Assembly: GCA_003508835.1 (NCBI GenBank)
Contig: PUFA01000182.1
Coordinates: forward strand, 3,100,001-3,164,000
Reading direction: 5' to 3'
Length of the DNA: 64,000 nucleotides
DNA from: Eonycteris spelaea
Taxonomy: Eukaryota > Chordata > Mammalia > Chiroptera > Pteropodidae
Positions 25,840 to 47,991 of this stretch are shown here, piece after piece; positions within the stretch are counted from its first letter, which is position 1, and the number at the start of each line of letters is the position of its first letter. Position numbers and translations under genes: made by a program. The notes below the pieces were generated by a model. That model did not search any database. It was not told the origin of the DNA and saw only the letters and a program-made list of their open reading frames with translations.

Positions 25840-26140
25840 GGGGACACTTTCTGGCTGCTATGAATCATGCTGCTTGGATGTGCGCAAATGGAGTTCTCTT
25901 CCAGGTCCTGTTCCTGATTGTTGTAGAGTGTGTTCCTGGTAGAGGATTGCTGAATGGAAGGGGAATTCTGTTTAATTCTCTGAGAAACCTGTAGCATTTT
26001 CCGCAGCATGCCCTACCAGCCAGGCGTGACCTTCCAGATTTTCTATGTCCTCGCCAACACTTCTTGTCTGTTGTGGGGTTTTTTTTTCATTGCTTTCTGA
26101 TAGTAGCCGTCTTTATAGTTGTGAAGTGTGGTGGACCTCC
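25840..26140 (-). repeat. LINE-1 fragment
   Basis: The plus strand shows GGATTGCTGAATGG followed by CTATGTCCTCGCCAACACTTCTTGTCTG and ATAGTAGCCGTC, the usual complement of the L1 3' end. It is truncated on both sides; limits approximate. Confidence 0.65.
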
Positions 26141-26389
26141 TTTATGTCACAGAGAATTTCTAACGGAGGACGAAGAAGCAGAACCCCGCACCTGCCTCAA
26201 CCGTGATTTAACTCCTGGCCAATCGTGCTTCACCTCTGTTCCTCCCCAGAATGCTGTTTTCCTAGCATTTATTGATGAACATTTCAGATGTGGAGAAGAG
26301 TTGAAGGGATGTTGTGATAAGAACTGAATTCTAGTTCCGGGTCCTGCGAGTCACATCTTACTGTATTCGATCCCACGTGCGAGGGTCCA

Positions 26390-26834
26390 GCACTCCACGT
26401 GCACGTGTGCGTGCTTGCGCCGCATTTAAAATGGCCACCTGTTTGGATGGGGGAAAAGTAGAACCAGGTACTGGCGAGGACTTAGAGCTGGAACAGGTGT
26501 TGCTGGGCGCCACGCAGCCACTAAGGAGGGCCATGTGGCAGTTTCTCAGAATATTAGATAGGATGGCCGGGGGCCCCGGCCATTCCGCTCACAGGCGTTA
26601 TCCAAGCAAAAACACACCAACCTGCACACGTGTTCAGTGCAACACAGATCAGTCACCAAAAACAACCATGTCCCTCAGCTGGTGAGTAGGTGAAAAGCTG
26701 ACTTCAGAGCAATGGACTTGTGGGTGCACGATGAGGGGCCTTAGGTGCTCTTAGCAAGGAATACAGAGCTCAAGGGAGCTATGCTGAGTAGCACATGAAG
26801 GACAAGCTATAGGCACCAAACTTCGCCTTTAAAA

Positions 26835-26843
<9 letters not shown>
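26390..26843 (+). repeat. LINE-1-like ORF2 3' end, sense orientation
   Basis: ATTTAAAATGGCCACCTG, GGCAGTTTCTCAGAATATTAGA and ATGTCCCTCAGCTGGTGAGTAGGTGAA resemble the L1 ORF2 end (cf. AAAATGGTGCAGCCAC, GTCCATCAGCTGATGAAT). The fragment finishes in an A-run at 26831-26843. Very decayed. Confidence 0.5.

Positions 26844-26870
<27 letters not shown>
26843..26870. repeat. (AT)n microsatellite
   Basis: About fourteen AT dinucleotides directly follow the A-run and adjoin the tail side of the SINE at 26882-27078. Confidence 0.9.
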
Positions 26871-26881
26871 CATTATTATTT

Positions 26882-27078
26882 ATGCCTATAGCACCTGGTC
26901 TTCCTAGGTGGTCTCCTATCCAAGTACTAACCAGGCCCAACCCTGCTTAGCTTCCAAGACCGGACATCGGGCTTGTTCAGTGTGGCATAGTCGTAGACCA
27001 TGGACTGTGGCTCTGCTGGGACGCAAACCCAGGACCTTCTGCATGTGAAGCAGACGTGCTGACCGCTACCCTGGAACC
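26882..27078 (-). mobile_element. Compound SINE: tRNA-like head plus 5S rRNA-like body
   Basis: On the minus strand, 27078-27008 is tRNA-like, with an anticodon-arm-like CTGCTTCACATGCAG and a B-box-like GGTCCTGGGTTTGCGTCC. It is followed at 26998-26882 by a 5S rRNA-like stretch of about 117 nt. That part begins GTCTACGACTATGCC, keeps the internal control words AAGCTAAGCAGGGT and GGATAGGAGACC, and ends GGTGCTATAGGC. Most positions match mammalian 5S rRNA; about five bases are missing near position 40. The tail side is AT-rich. 5S-derived SINEs are known in fruit bats (MEG families, from memory). AmnSINE1 is also 5S plus tRNA but in the opposite order and far older. Confidence 0.8.
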
Positions 27079-27189
27079 ACGTCCAGTACTTTATTTCTTG
27101 ATCGTAGTAGTGATTATAGAGCTGTTTTTGTAGGAGTGCATCTTCATGTCGTTAAGTTACTCTCAGCAACTTTGTGTTAGCTCCCCGGG

Positions 27190-27500
27190 GCAGCAGTGAC
27201 AAGTGGCCACATTGGATGGCTTAAAACAACAGTTGATCTCACGTTCCGGGGGTCAGACTTGAGATTCAGGTCCTGCTGGGCTGGCTGCTGGGGAGGGTCC
27301 GTCCTTCCTGCCTCTCTCAGCTTCCTGGGTGCCAGTGTCCCTGGACACATGGCCAAGTCACCCCAGTGTCTGCCTCTGTGTCTTACAAGAACACTGGCGT
27401 TGGGTTATGGCCTACCCAAGAAATCACGATCTCAAGAACCTTCATGTGACAACTGCAAGGCCCCTAGTTCCTGCCGAAGCCACGGTCGTAGGTTCTGGGG
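27190..27500. repeat. Ancient dispersed repeat, family not assigned
   Basis: The block AGTGGCCACATTGGATGGCTTAAAACAACAG and the following TCAGACTTGAGATTCAGG and CTGTGTCTTACAAGAACAC resemble a widespread mammalian repeat that I cannot name with certainty. Confidence 0.45.
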
Positions 27501-27649
27501 ACCCGGGTGTGCTCATCTCTTGGGTGTTACCATTCAACTCAGGTATGCTTTAAAACCCCACTGGCTGCATCGGGACAATTGCTCCCAAACGCATGACGTC
27601 CAGGAGTGTTTTGAAGCAAAATTCCAAATGTCATTTTTTCATTCATACT

Positions 27650-27850
27650 CTCGTGTATATTTAAACCAGTGGTACCACTTACGGGTGACATTTCCCTCAG
27701 GGGCCACTGGGTGATGTCTGGGGACATCTGTGGCTGTCACGACTTGGGGTGCTCCTGGCATCGAGTGTGGGGGCCACGGGTGCTGCTCAGGATTCCACAG
27801 AGTGAGCTGGACCCCATGTGGGAGATGCGGGACCTGGTTGAGAGTGAAGG
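27650..27850. repeat. MER5A-like hAT DNA transposon remnant
   Basis: Phrases such as CAGGGGCCACTGGGTGATGTCTGGGGACAT, GTGCTCCTGGCATCGAGTG and TGCTGCTCAGGATTCCACAG match the common MER5A sequence by eye. Non-autonomous, long inactive; edges approximate. Confidence 0.55.
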
Positions 27851-28360
27851 GTGGGTGACTGGGAGTCAGCATCACCGCTGTATCTCTGACAAGGTCCAAC
27901 AGATCATGTTGACAGTCTAGGTGTCACTACCCTGAGGGACCGTATGTGGGTTTGAAATCCCAGGGTCTCAAGGATCACTGTGTGCATGTGCATGCACCTA
28001 GGGAGCCTGGGCCACCCTCCCTGTCTGCTCCCTGGCAGTCACATGTCTGCACAGACCCCGCAGCTTCCTGGCTGCATCCTAACCTGCAACCAGGGCTGGG
28101 TCTTCGAGGGGTGGACTTTGTTTTGGGGGCTGCATGCTATGGGGCCAGGAAGTCACCCCAGGTGGGAGGAGGTCCTCAGACGGGGCAGCAGGCCAGGCAA
28201 GGCCAGGAGGACTGTTGGCTTTCCTTGGCCTCAGCAGGGAAGGCTAAAGGTGGTCTTGGCACCGGAGCTGGAGGAAGTAAAGGGTTAGCAAGGAAATGGG
28301 GTGTCTGGGGTCAGCTGGACGTGAGCATCTATGCGTGGCCCCTCCATTAATGTGAAGCAG

Positions 28361-28548
28361 CCACCTGTAACCCAGGGCCCCACCTGTGACCTTCCTTGGA
28401 GCTTAACAAAACCTGCAGGTAGGTAAGGATGAGAGAATGCAGGGAAGGATTTTTTCCCACCTATAACCCAGGGCCCCACCTGTGACCTTGGAGCTTAACA
28501 AAACCTGCAGGTAGGTAAGGATGAGAGAATGCAGGGAAGGATTTTTTC
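28361..28548. repeat. Tandem duplication, 96/92-bp unit
   Basis: Copy one is 28361-28456 and copy two about 28457-28548. Both run from CCACCTGTAACCC or CCACCTATAACCC to GGAAGGATTTTTTCCC. They differ by one substitution and a CTTC that is present once more in copy one. The close match implies recent origin. Confidence 0.9.
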
Positions 28549-29269
28549 CCAGAGCTGTCATGAACGTCACTGCGCCTACTCCTATGGTGAGTCCTCTTTG
28601 TCCTGAGTTGCCTTCCCAGAGGTCAGGCTGCCCACTTTTTGCCTCTGGTGGTTCATTTAGCAGTGGCACAACCATTACCGTGGCCTCACATGTGATGACA
28701 TCCAGCACTGTTAATCCCCCCTTGCAGAGACGGAGTGAGACCAGGACCCCCTAACAGGATTTCTGCTGGGAAGTTTGGGGCCAGTGAAGGGGTCCCTAGA
28801 GAGACTCAGAGCAGCCTCCGCAGGGGTCTCGGGCCCTGTGATGATGGAAAGGGCCCCCAAAATATTCTCTCCTGGTCTGGCCTGCTTGCTATGAATGCTA
28901 GATAGGTGGGCACCCCCAGGCCTGCATCACCCTGAGCAGATGTGCTGGAACCCTTACAGGACGCCTGGGGACTTCCAGGCTGGCACTTGGGCATGAGTTC
29001 CCCTGTCGCAGGGATGTGGGCAGGTAGCTTCCCCTTCGCCATTCTCAGTCCGCTTGCCTGTGACAGCACAGGAGGGAGGACTTTGGAACAGTCCACTACC
29101 CTGAAAAGCAGCCCTGCACCCATCAGCAGTCACCCCTGCAACTCCTCCCCAGCCCCTGACACCGCAGACCCACTGTCTGTGTGTGGGTGCGCCATGTGAA
29201 AGTCCTCGCACGCCGCGGGGCGTGGGCGTCTGTGTCCGGCGTCTCTCACTGTGTTTCCAAGGTCTGTCC

Positions 29270-29590
29270 CTGTAGCGAGTGTTAGCGTCTCCCCTTTCAC
29301 GGCCAAGTGATACCCGTGGGTGGGCACGCTGTGTGTGCTGGTGCACACTTGGGTTCGTTCTTTGGCTCAACCCTGCTGCTGTGAGCGTCTGTAGACACAT
29401 TTTTGTGTGGGTGTGGAGTTGCTGGGCCACGTGGGAACACTATAGCCATTTGACTTTTCCATCTTAGCTGCATGTTTTCTACACAGGTTCTTGTTTCACC
29501 ACATCCTTATCAATATTTGTTATTGTCCATTTTTTTACTAGAGCCATCCTACTGGGTATGAAGTGGTTAATTTTTAATAACATACTTTCA
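29270..29590 (-). repeat. LINE-1 fragment
   Basis: The plus strand reads CACGGCCAAGTGATACC, GTGGAGTTGCTGGGCCACGTGG, then CACCACATCCTTATCAATATTTGTTATTGTCC and TGGGTATGAAGTGG, the complement of the L1 3' end. It is the same region as the copies at 21930 and 25840 but independently diverged. Confidence 0.7.
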
Positions 29591-29599
29591 ATCGAATAT

Positions 29600-30060
29600 A
29601 TCCAAAATCATGTCATTTCAACATGCAATCAGTGTAAGTGATTGTGTTTTCTCATTGTAGTTATTAATGCTGTGTTGGTATGTATTTTTTTTCATGTTAA
29701 GCCTCTGAAACCCAGTGTATAGTTAACACTCACAGCACGTCTTAATCCAGGCAGCCACATACAAGAGCTGAATAGACATGTGGCAGTGGCCGCTGTGCTG
29801 GGGGCACAACCCTCATTGCACAGGGGACAGCAGTGACCAAGACAAACCCAGCCCCAGTGAGCTCTCAGGCCAGTGCCAGGGACAGAATAAAAATGGGTAG
29901 AGAAATATATAAATGGGATGATTTCTAATAGTGTCAGCAGTGAATAAGAAAATCACACTGGAAAGGGACTAAGTTGCAGAGAATGACCAGGAGGGCTTCT
30001 TGGAGGAGGTGGCCTCTGGGCAGATCTCGCCTTCAAGGACCTTCAGTGATGGCTACCTGA
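29600..30060. repeat. Old dispersed repeats, families not assigned
   Basis: 29600-29790 contains a TGTTAAGCCTCTGAAACCCAGTGTAT...CACATACAAGAGCTGAATAG block. 29790-30060 contains GACCAAGACAAACCCAGCCCCAGTGAGCTC and GGGCTTCTTGGAGGAGGTGGCCTCTG. Both resemble common mammalian interspersed repeats; I cannot name either with confidence. Confidence 0.4.
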
Positions 30061-30224
30061 CATTTCTCAAATCCCTTCCATATGTTCTGCATGTCAGCAG
30101 AAGACTGTGGCACTGTAAAGGAAGGAGAGCAGGGTCCCCAAATGCCAAGAAGTTTGGGCTTAAGCCAGCAATCAAAAAATTAGAAGCTACCAAAAGGATT
30201 TAAGATGGGCAGCATTCCCTCCTG

Positions 30225-31075
30225 TTTTCTGGGAGAGACTGTTTAGAACTGATGTTATTTCTTCCTGAAACATTTGGTGGAAATTCACCAATGAACCCAT
30301 CTGAGTCTTAGTTGCATTGACCTGGAGAAGAATACCAGCCAAGAAAGACTCCTGGTGGTTTACTGGGTCCAAGTTCAAAGAGCCAGCAGTCACTGTCTAC
30401 AGGAGCCTCTCACCCAAGGTGCACACCAGAGAAAAGCTACAGATTGGGCTACCTGCCTAAAGAAGCCCCTTATAAGTGAGCTCCTAGGATCAAAATTCAA
30501 CCAATAGGAAGGAATCAGACTTTACCTGTCCATCCAGAGCTGCACAGTTACAGCCTGCTGGTGCTATTTGGATCAATCAAACTGTGAGAATTTGGAGTTC
30601 TCACTTGCATAGAAATGGACCAATCAGTGACCAGGGGCGGGAACTTCTCTATGTCAGCCTCTCTGGCTCTGGGGAGCCCACTCTTCCACTATCTTGTTGG
30701 CTAAACCTTTTGTATTGTGATTGACTCTGTTGAAAGATTTTTCACTGCAGATTTGATAGGTGTAAGACTATGCAGACGACCTATTGTTGAGTGAGCTTTC
30801 GTTTTAGTGTCTTTCAAGGTGTTGGTCCATTCCAGGTAGGATGTTGAAGTTATGGGCATACAGTTGTCCCTAGTATTTTAACCCTTTTATATCTGTACGG
30901 TCTGTGGTGACTGATAGCCTTTCTTTCATTCCTGGTATCAGTGGTCTTCTTTTCTTGGCCGGTTTACCTACAGTTTTGTAGAAATTTTTGGATCTTCTCA
31001 AAAAACAAGTTTTGGTTTCATTGATTTTTCTCTTTTTCTACTTTACTTTCTTGTTTTCTGCTCTTATCTTTATGA
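30225..31075 (-). repeat. LINE-1 ORF2 segment, interrupted
   Basis: Flanks at 30225-30315 (AGAACTGATGTTATTTCTTCC...ATTCACCAATGAA) and 30725-31075 (TTCATTCCTGGTATCAGTGG...CAAGTTTTGGTTTCATTGATTTTTCTC) are consecutive parts of L1 ORF2 read in complement. The 400 bases between them are foreign to L1. Confidence 0.7.
30320..30722. mobile_element. LTR-like insertion inside the LINE-1 copy
   Basis: This block splits one L1 copy. It holds CCAAT boxes (CAACCAATAGG near 30500, GACCAATCAG near 30620), a CTTATAAGTG element near 30470 and a CTCTGGGGAGCCCACTC stretch reminiscent of gammaretroviral LTR ends. No flanking target duplication or gag/pol is evident. It is probably a decayed solo LTR; a non-LTR origin is possible. 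Confidence 0.35.
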
Positions 31076-31862
31076 TACGCCTCTCTGAAAGGGTTCGGGG
31101 CCAGCCCCATGTTTTGGTTAAGGCTTGCTGGTGTGCCGGTGCAGCTTGTGCCGCCTGCTCCTCCCAACGCCACGCCAGTCCCCTCATTCTTTTCTGCACC
31201 TGATGAAACTCAAGGGTTGTCTCCAACAATATGCACATGGGCACACTCAATTTTGCACAGTCTTAGTTACAGGTCATAGGCTCAGAATCCCCAACCTGGA
31301 ACCCAAATATTATTTGTCAGCTTCTAGTTTTCACTTTTTGTCTATTGTGAATCAAGAGCTTCACACAAAACAGTTTGTACTAGCAAAATACTCTAGTGAT
31401 AAAAGGCAGAAAGAGCCTGTTATAAAGGAGGTATTTTCAACTTCATCAAGCTGTAGTTTGTCAACTTTTTGTTTTTCAACTAAAACACCTTGCTGGGATC
31501 GTCCCACCTCTGTTCTGTGTTTTCACACACCCTCCCCCCCACCAGGTTCCTTAGGAAAGAAACCGTCAAGCGCACCTCTCCCGCTCCGGCCCGGGAGATG
31601 CTTAATTGAGGCTTTCTGCAATAAATTGGCCACCCTGGGCAACTTTTGACCCTTGACCTCACCTCAAGGAGGGCTACCAAGGGAGCGGGCCTGGAAGGCA
31701 CCCTGATGGGTCTCCGAGCCGTTGTCCTGGTCCACGAGGGCTAAACCCACATCAAGGACCGCACCTACCACCCCACGGCCCTTCGGAGAAAGCCATCGAT
31801 GTTCACGACCGCCAACCCCAGTCCCAAAAAACTCTCTGAGGTCAATGCCACAATCTCACCTT

Positions 31863-32153
31863 CCAATGCCGGCTTCCCGCCCCTCCCTTTGACGGGCTTC
31901 TCCGTAGGCCAATGAACAAAGCCGTATCGGCCCCCGGGGCGGGGCCGAGCGCAACCAATCCGCTCGCGTACCAGCCGGGGAGTGGGGTCGATTCCAAACG
32001 GACCAATCGACGGCGGCGGTGCGGAGGGAGCGGGGCCGGGCCTGTGGCTAGGCCAAAGGCCGGGCACGTCGGCGCCGCGAGGGGCGGGCCCGCAGCGTGC
32101 GTGCGGCGGCGCGGCGGCGCAGGGCGGGGGCGGGAGGTAAACAAGATGGCGGC
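31863..32153 (+). promoter_or_regulatory. STK11: STK11 promoter with periodic CCAAT boxes
   Basis: Four CCAAT pentamers on the same strand start at 31863, 31909, 31955 and 32003, spaced 46, 46 and 48 bp. The last three have good NF-Y flanks (GGCCAATGA, AACCAATCC, GACCAATCG). The sequence then becomes a dense CpG island with GC boxes (GGGGCGGGG at 31937-31945 and GGGCGGG near 32123) and a perfect CAAGATGGCGGC element at 32142-32153. Transcription probably begins in 32050-32150. Broad, TATA-less initiation is expected. Confidence 0.6.
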
Positions 32154-32202
32154 GGCGTGTCGGGCGCGGAAGGGGGAGGCGGCTCGGGACGCCCGCGAGT
32201 GA
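32146..32202 (+). CDS. Upstream ORF in STK11 leader (18 codons)
   Basis: ATG at 32146 lies in CAAGATGGCGGC, which matches the TISU/YY1 consensus SAASATGGCGGC at every position. It opens an 18-codon frame (MAAACRARKGEAARDARE) ending TGA at 32200-32202. The rest of the long STK11 leader, to ATG 33206, follows. If transcription starts just upstream, this frame would be translated first and could limit STK11 synthesis; if the element acts only as a YY1 promoter site, the frame is incidental. Confidence 0.35.
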   Translation: MAAACRARKGEAARDARE

Positions 32203-33205
32203 AGCCAGGGCGCGGGCGGCGGCGGCGGCGGCGGCGGGGCCGGGCAGCACCGCGGCCGCCTTGCATGGGCTGGGCCCTCGCACCGCCCCGCCTGCTCCAC
32301 GCGCGCGGCGGCCGCGGCGGGGGACGCGCCGCCCGGGCTCCATTGGCATCGGGAACCCCCGGCCCGGGGCCTGTGGCCTGCGCCGCTTCGGCCGTCCAAA
32401 GCCCCGCGGGCTCCCCGCGCCCCGAGGGCCGCAGCCGACGGCGTTCGGGGCGGAAAGCGAGCGCCGGCTGCCGTTTGGGGCGGGGGCGCCCAACGGGCCC
32501 GCGCGGTCGCTCGGGGATCGCAGGCCGGTTTGGGGACTCCCCGGAGGCCGGCTTCGACGGAAGTTGCTCCCTGCGGCGGGAGGGCCCCGGGCGGCCTCCC
32601 GACCGCGCGACGCGCGCCCGGGGCCGGCGGCAGCGGACTGAGTCGGAAAGGCACCTGCTAGTTCTCGGGACGCCCAGGACGGCGGGGCCGCGGGCAGACG
32701 CCCCGGCTCCCAGCGAAGCTCGTCTGCCCTGCTTTTGGGGCTCCGGGAACGACTGGCCGCCGCGGTACTCCGGGCGCGCACCGTGATCGGCTGGGAATGG
32801 ACGGCCCGGAGAAGACTTGGCTTTGCCGCGTCCATGTTTGTCCGAGGGTCTAAGGTCCCCGGAGGATGACCTAGCAGTTCGCAGCCCCACTGGCCTCTCC
32901 AGGGCCCCCGTGGACGCGCCGGCCCGACCGGGAGCTGCCAGGCCGGGTGGCGCCCAAACTTGTGACACTGCGCACCGTCGGGTTCGCGGGCCCCGGATCA
33001 GGCACGCTTCTTGAACTCACGTTTAGTACAATCGCTTCTTTTTTTTTTAAAAAAGGATTTTCCTCTTCTTTTTTTTTTTCCTTGCGTTTTTGTTGACTTT
33101 CTTTTGGAGAAGGGAATTTGGGGGAGACAAGAAGAACCTCACCGGGGAATTCATAAAGGGGATAAGGGACCGCGGGCGGCCGGAGTCGGAGGCCTCGGGT
33201 CCAGG

Positions 33206-45682
<12,477 letters not shown>

Positions 45683-47290
45683 GGGTGGCCTCCACAGGTG
45701 GGCCATGGGGGAGGCGCACCACAGGCATTTCCCCGAGCTCAGCTGGGTCACCCTCGTGGCCACTGCCAACCGCAGCCAGTCCTGCCCTTCAGAAGCCTGT
45801 GGGTCGGCGATCTCCGCTCTAGGGTCCAGGTGGAAGGCAGAGGAGGTCACTTTCTGCAGGCCACTGGCTCCTTGGGGCAGGGTGGGACCTGTGTGCAGAG
45901 GGAAGTCTCACGGTCTCATCCTGCCCCAGCCCCAGGCTGCCCCCAGGAGGGGGTGCTGGGCTTGGAGGTGGCCAAGTGGGTGGGGGGCTGTGAGGGGCCA
46001 GGGTCTGGCTGACATTGTCACCCTGATCGCTGCTCATTCCCTTCCCTGCTTCCCCTTCCTGCCCCCGTCTGCCCCAGCCCCGGAAGTGGGGATCAGGCCC
46101 CAGAGTTGCTGGAGACTCCCATCTTCTGCTTCCCTGCCGGCCCCAGCCCCTCTAGGGCTGCGCTTCACCCGCTGTGCAGTGCGTGACTCATGCAGCGCAG
46201 CTCCCAGATGTGACAGCCCCAGGGGACCCAGTCCTCTCAGGGGGCCCTGGGGTGGGGCTCGCCTCCCCAGTGCCGACCCCCTCTGTCCTGTTCTGCATCC
46301 CGTCTCCAGGAGCCCCGCCTCCAGGAGCCGCAGCCTGGTGTCCAGGCCCTCGTCAGTCTTCCGGCCCGCGGCCACGCCTCTGCGCCGCCACGCCCTCGGA
46401 CGCCAGGGATTTGTGGAGGGCTTTGGCTGACGGACAGCAGGGACTGGGGTCCGGCCCCCCACCGCCCACTGGGGGCAGTGGACACGACCTCCCGTTGACT
46501 TCGCAATCCTGTGCTGAGCCCCTCCGCCCCGGCCGGGGGAGGAGCGCGAGGCCGGCCGTGCACTTTACGTTGGGACTACTGGCTCACCCGCCTTCTCTTT
46601 ACTTTGCCTCGGTTAGCGCCTCCCACACCTAGTGACGTGTTCCACAAACCACAGCCACCCCGGCGGGTGGATGGGCCTGCCCACCAAGATGCATGCCCAG
46701 CGCCCATGGGAGCCAGGCAGCTGCCTTGTTTTTGTTGTTTGGTTGGGTTTTTCCTTTTTTTTTTTTTTTTTAAGAAAAAAATAAAACAGGTGGATTTGAG
46801 CTGTGGTTGTGAGGGCTGTTTGCGAGCTGTCGGGGGGCAGGACTGTGCTGTCAGGGCATCTGAGCCTCAGCCGGGACCCTCGGGCCCCGAAGTACAAGGG
46901 CTGGCTGCAGTCTGCAGGTCTTGCGGGAGATGCGTGGGTGCACCTGAGCCTCCATGAGGGGGTCTGCCTTTGGCCTCGCTGGCACTGTGTCCTAGTGGTG
47001 ACCTCACCCCTCCTGAGCCTCTGCTCAGCCCAGGACCTATCACTCCATAGCACAGGGGCTAACAGCTACCAGTCAGGACCCTGGCCCTTTCCCCCAAGGC
47101 ACCTGTGCGCCTGGGTCCCCAGAGAAAACCCAGAGCACGCGAGAGTATGCAGTAAATATTTATAATCAACTGAAAACAAAACACAAGAAACTCCATCGCT
47201 GGATGGGACACAGATCGAAGCTTTGAGGAGCGGGGCAGGGTGACTCCGCCGCCCCATCTTTTGGCAATAAATAAAGCTTAGGAAACTTGA
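45683..47290 (+). other. STK11: STK11 3' untranslated region
   Basis: In mammals this UTR is split by one more intron; a plausible acceptor is the CCAG at about 46307-46310, before GAGCCCCGCC. A conserved-looking segment with a T-run (46756-46771) and AATAAA at 46780-46785 is followed by GGTGGATTTGAGCTGTGG. The distal end carries overlapping AATAAATAAA at 47266-47275. Both are candidate poly(A) sites. Confidence 0.6.
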
Positions 47291-47991
47291 AACCTTGGCT
47301 GTTCGAGTTTTGTGTAAGTCTCAAACACTGCTGAGTCTTGGTGGCTCTTTGGATGCTGCGACTACAGGGCGGGCGGCCCACTCACATGCGCAGGGTGGGC
47401 GCCGTCACGGGGTGGGAGTGGCGGCGGGAGGAGCGTCCGGGGCCGGGGTGGCTGCGGTGGCGGCAGTGGGCACGGTTATTGCTTGGAGGGGGCTTGGACT
47501 GCCGCGAACACACAACACAGTGAGGTAAACGGCTTCGGGGAGTTGGTGGCAGCGGCTGGTCCACTCATCACCGATCCTGTGTCCTGTGGGCCATGTCCCA
47601 GTAGGCTAGGGCGCATGCGCCCTGACGTGGACCCCAGTTCGTGCAGACCAAACCTCGATTTAATTGGTCCTGGGAGGAGAGTTCTGCGCATGCGTTTCAC
47701 GCAGTCAGACCTAATTGTCCTTCCAGGACGCAGGCCCCGCCACAGCCCGGAGGCCAAGGTGTCTGAACCTGGTCCTCGGTCCCTCCAGACAAGCCAAGGT
47801 CCTCGAGCCTCGGAATGCGGCAGGGATCCAGCAAGGTGCCCTAAGGGGGCCGTGCACGTGCGTCCCGGGGCGGTGCGCTTGCGCATGAGGCCCTGCGGTC
47901 CAGCGCATGGGCACCCGGACGTCGTGCCCCAGGTATGTCCCGCTGTTGAGGCCCTGTGCGTGCCGGGGGAGCTGGAGAGCGGGTGCAGGGC
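47276..47991 (-). other. STK11/CBARP tail-to-tail spacer and CBARP 3'UTR
   Basis: The two genes converge here. On the minus strand an ATTAAA at 47659-47664 is a possible CBARP poly(A) signal, giving a 3'UTR of about 350 bases. I see no open frame or repeat with support in between. Confidence 0.45.

Larger units (their letters stand above)
24873..31860. other. Repeat-rich island between RPS15 and STK11
   Basis: No coding exon is recognisable. From left to right: 24873-25800 mostly unique; L1 antisense piece 25840-26140; L1 sense piece about 26390-26830; tRNA/5S SINE 26882-27078; two old dispersed repeats at 27190-27900; a 96-bp tandem duplication 28361-28548; L1 antisense piece 29270-29590; old repeats 29600-30060; and an antisense L1 ORF2 segment 30225-31075 split by an LTR-like insert. 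As I recall human order, RPS15 and STK11 are not neighbours, so the join lies somewhere in this island. Confidence 0.6.

Noticed and set aside
26882..26998. A functional 5S rRNA gene
   Set aside because: It lacks several bases near position 40, has many substitutions, is fused to a tRNA-like head and has no terminator of the usual type; it is a SINE body.
27008..27078. A functional tRNA gene (valine-like anticodon loop)
   Set aside because: The acceptor stem does not pair and the A and B boxes are degenerate; it is the SINE head.
31765..32835. 356-codon open frame on the minus strand opposite the STK11 promoter and leader
   Set aside because: Composition is Pro/Arg/Ala-rich as expected of the complement of a CpG island, with no domain; it covers the CCAAT array and leader of a real gene.
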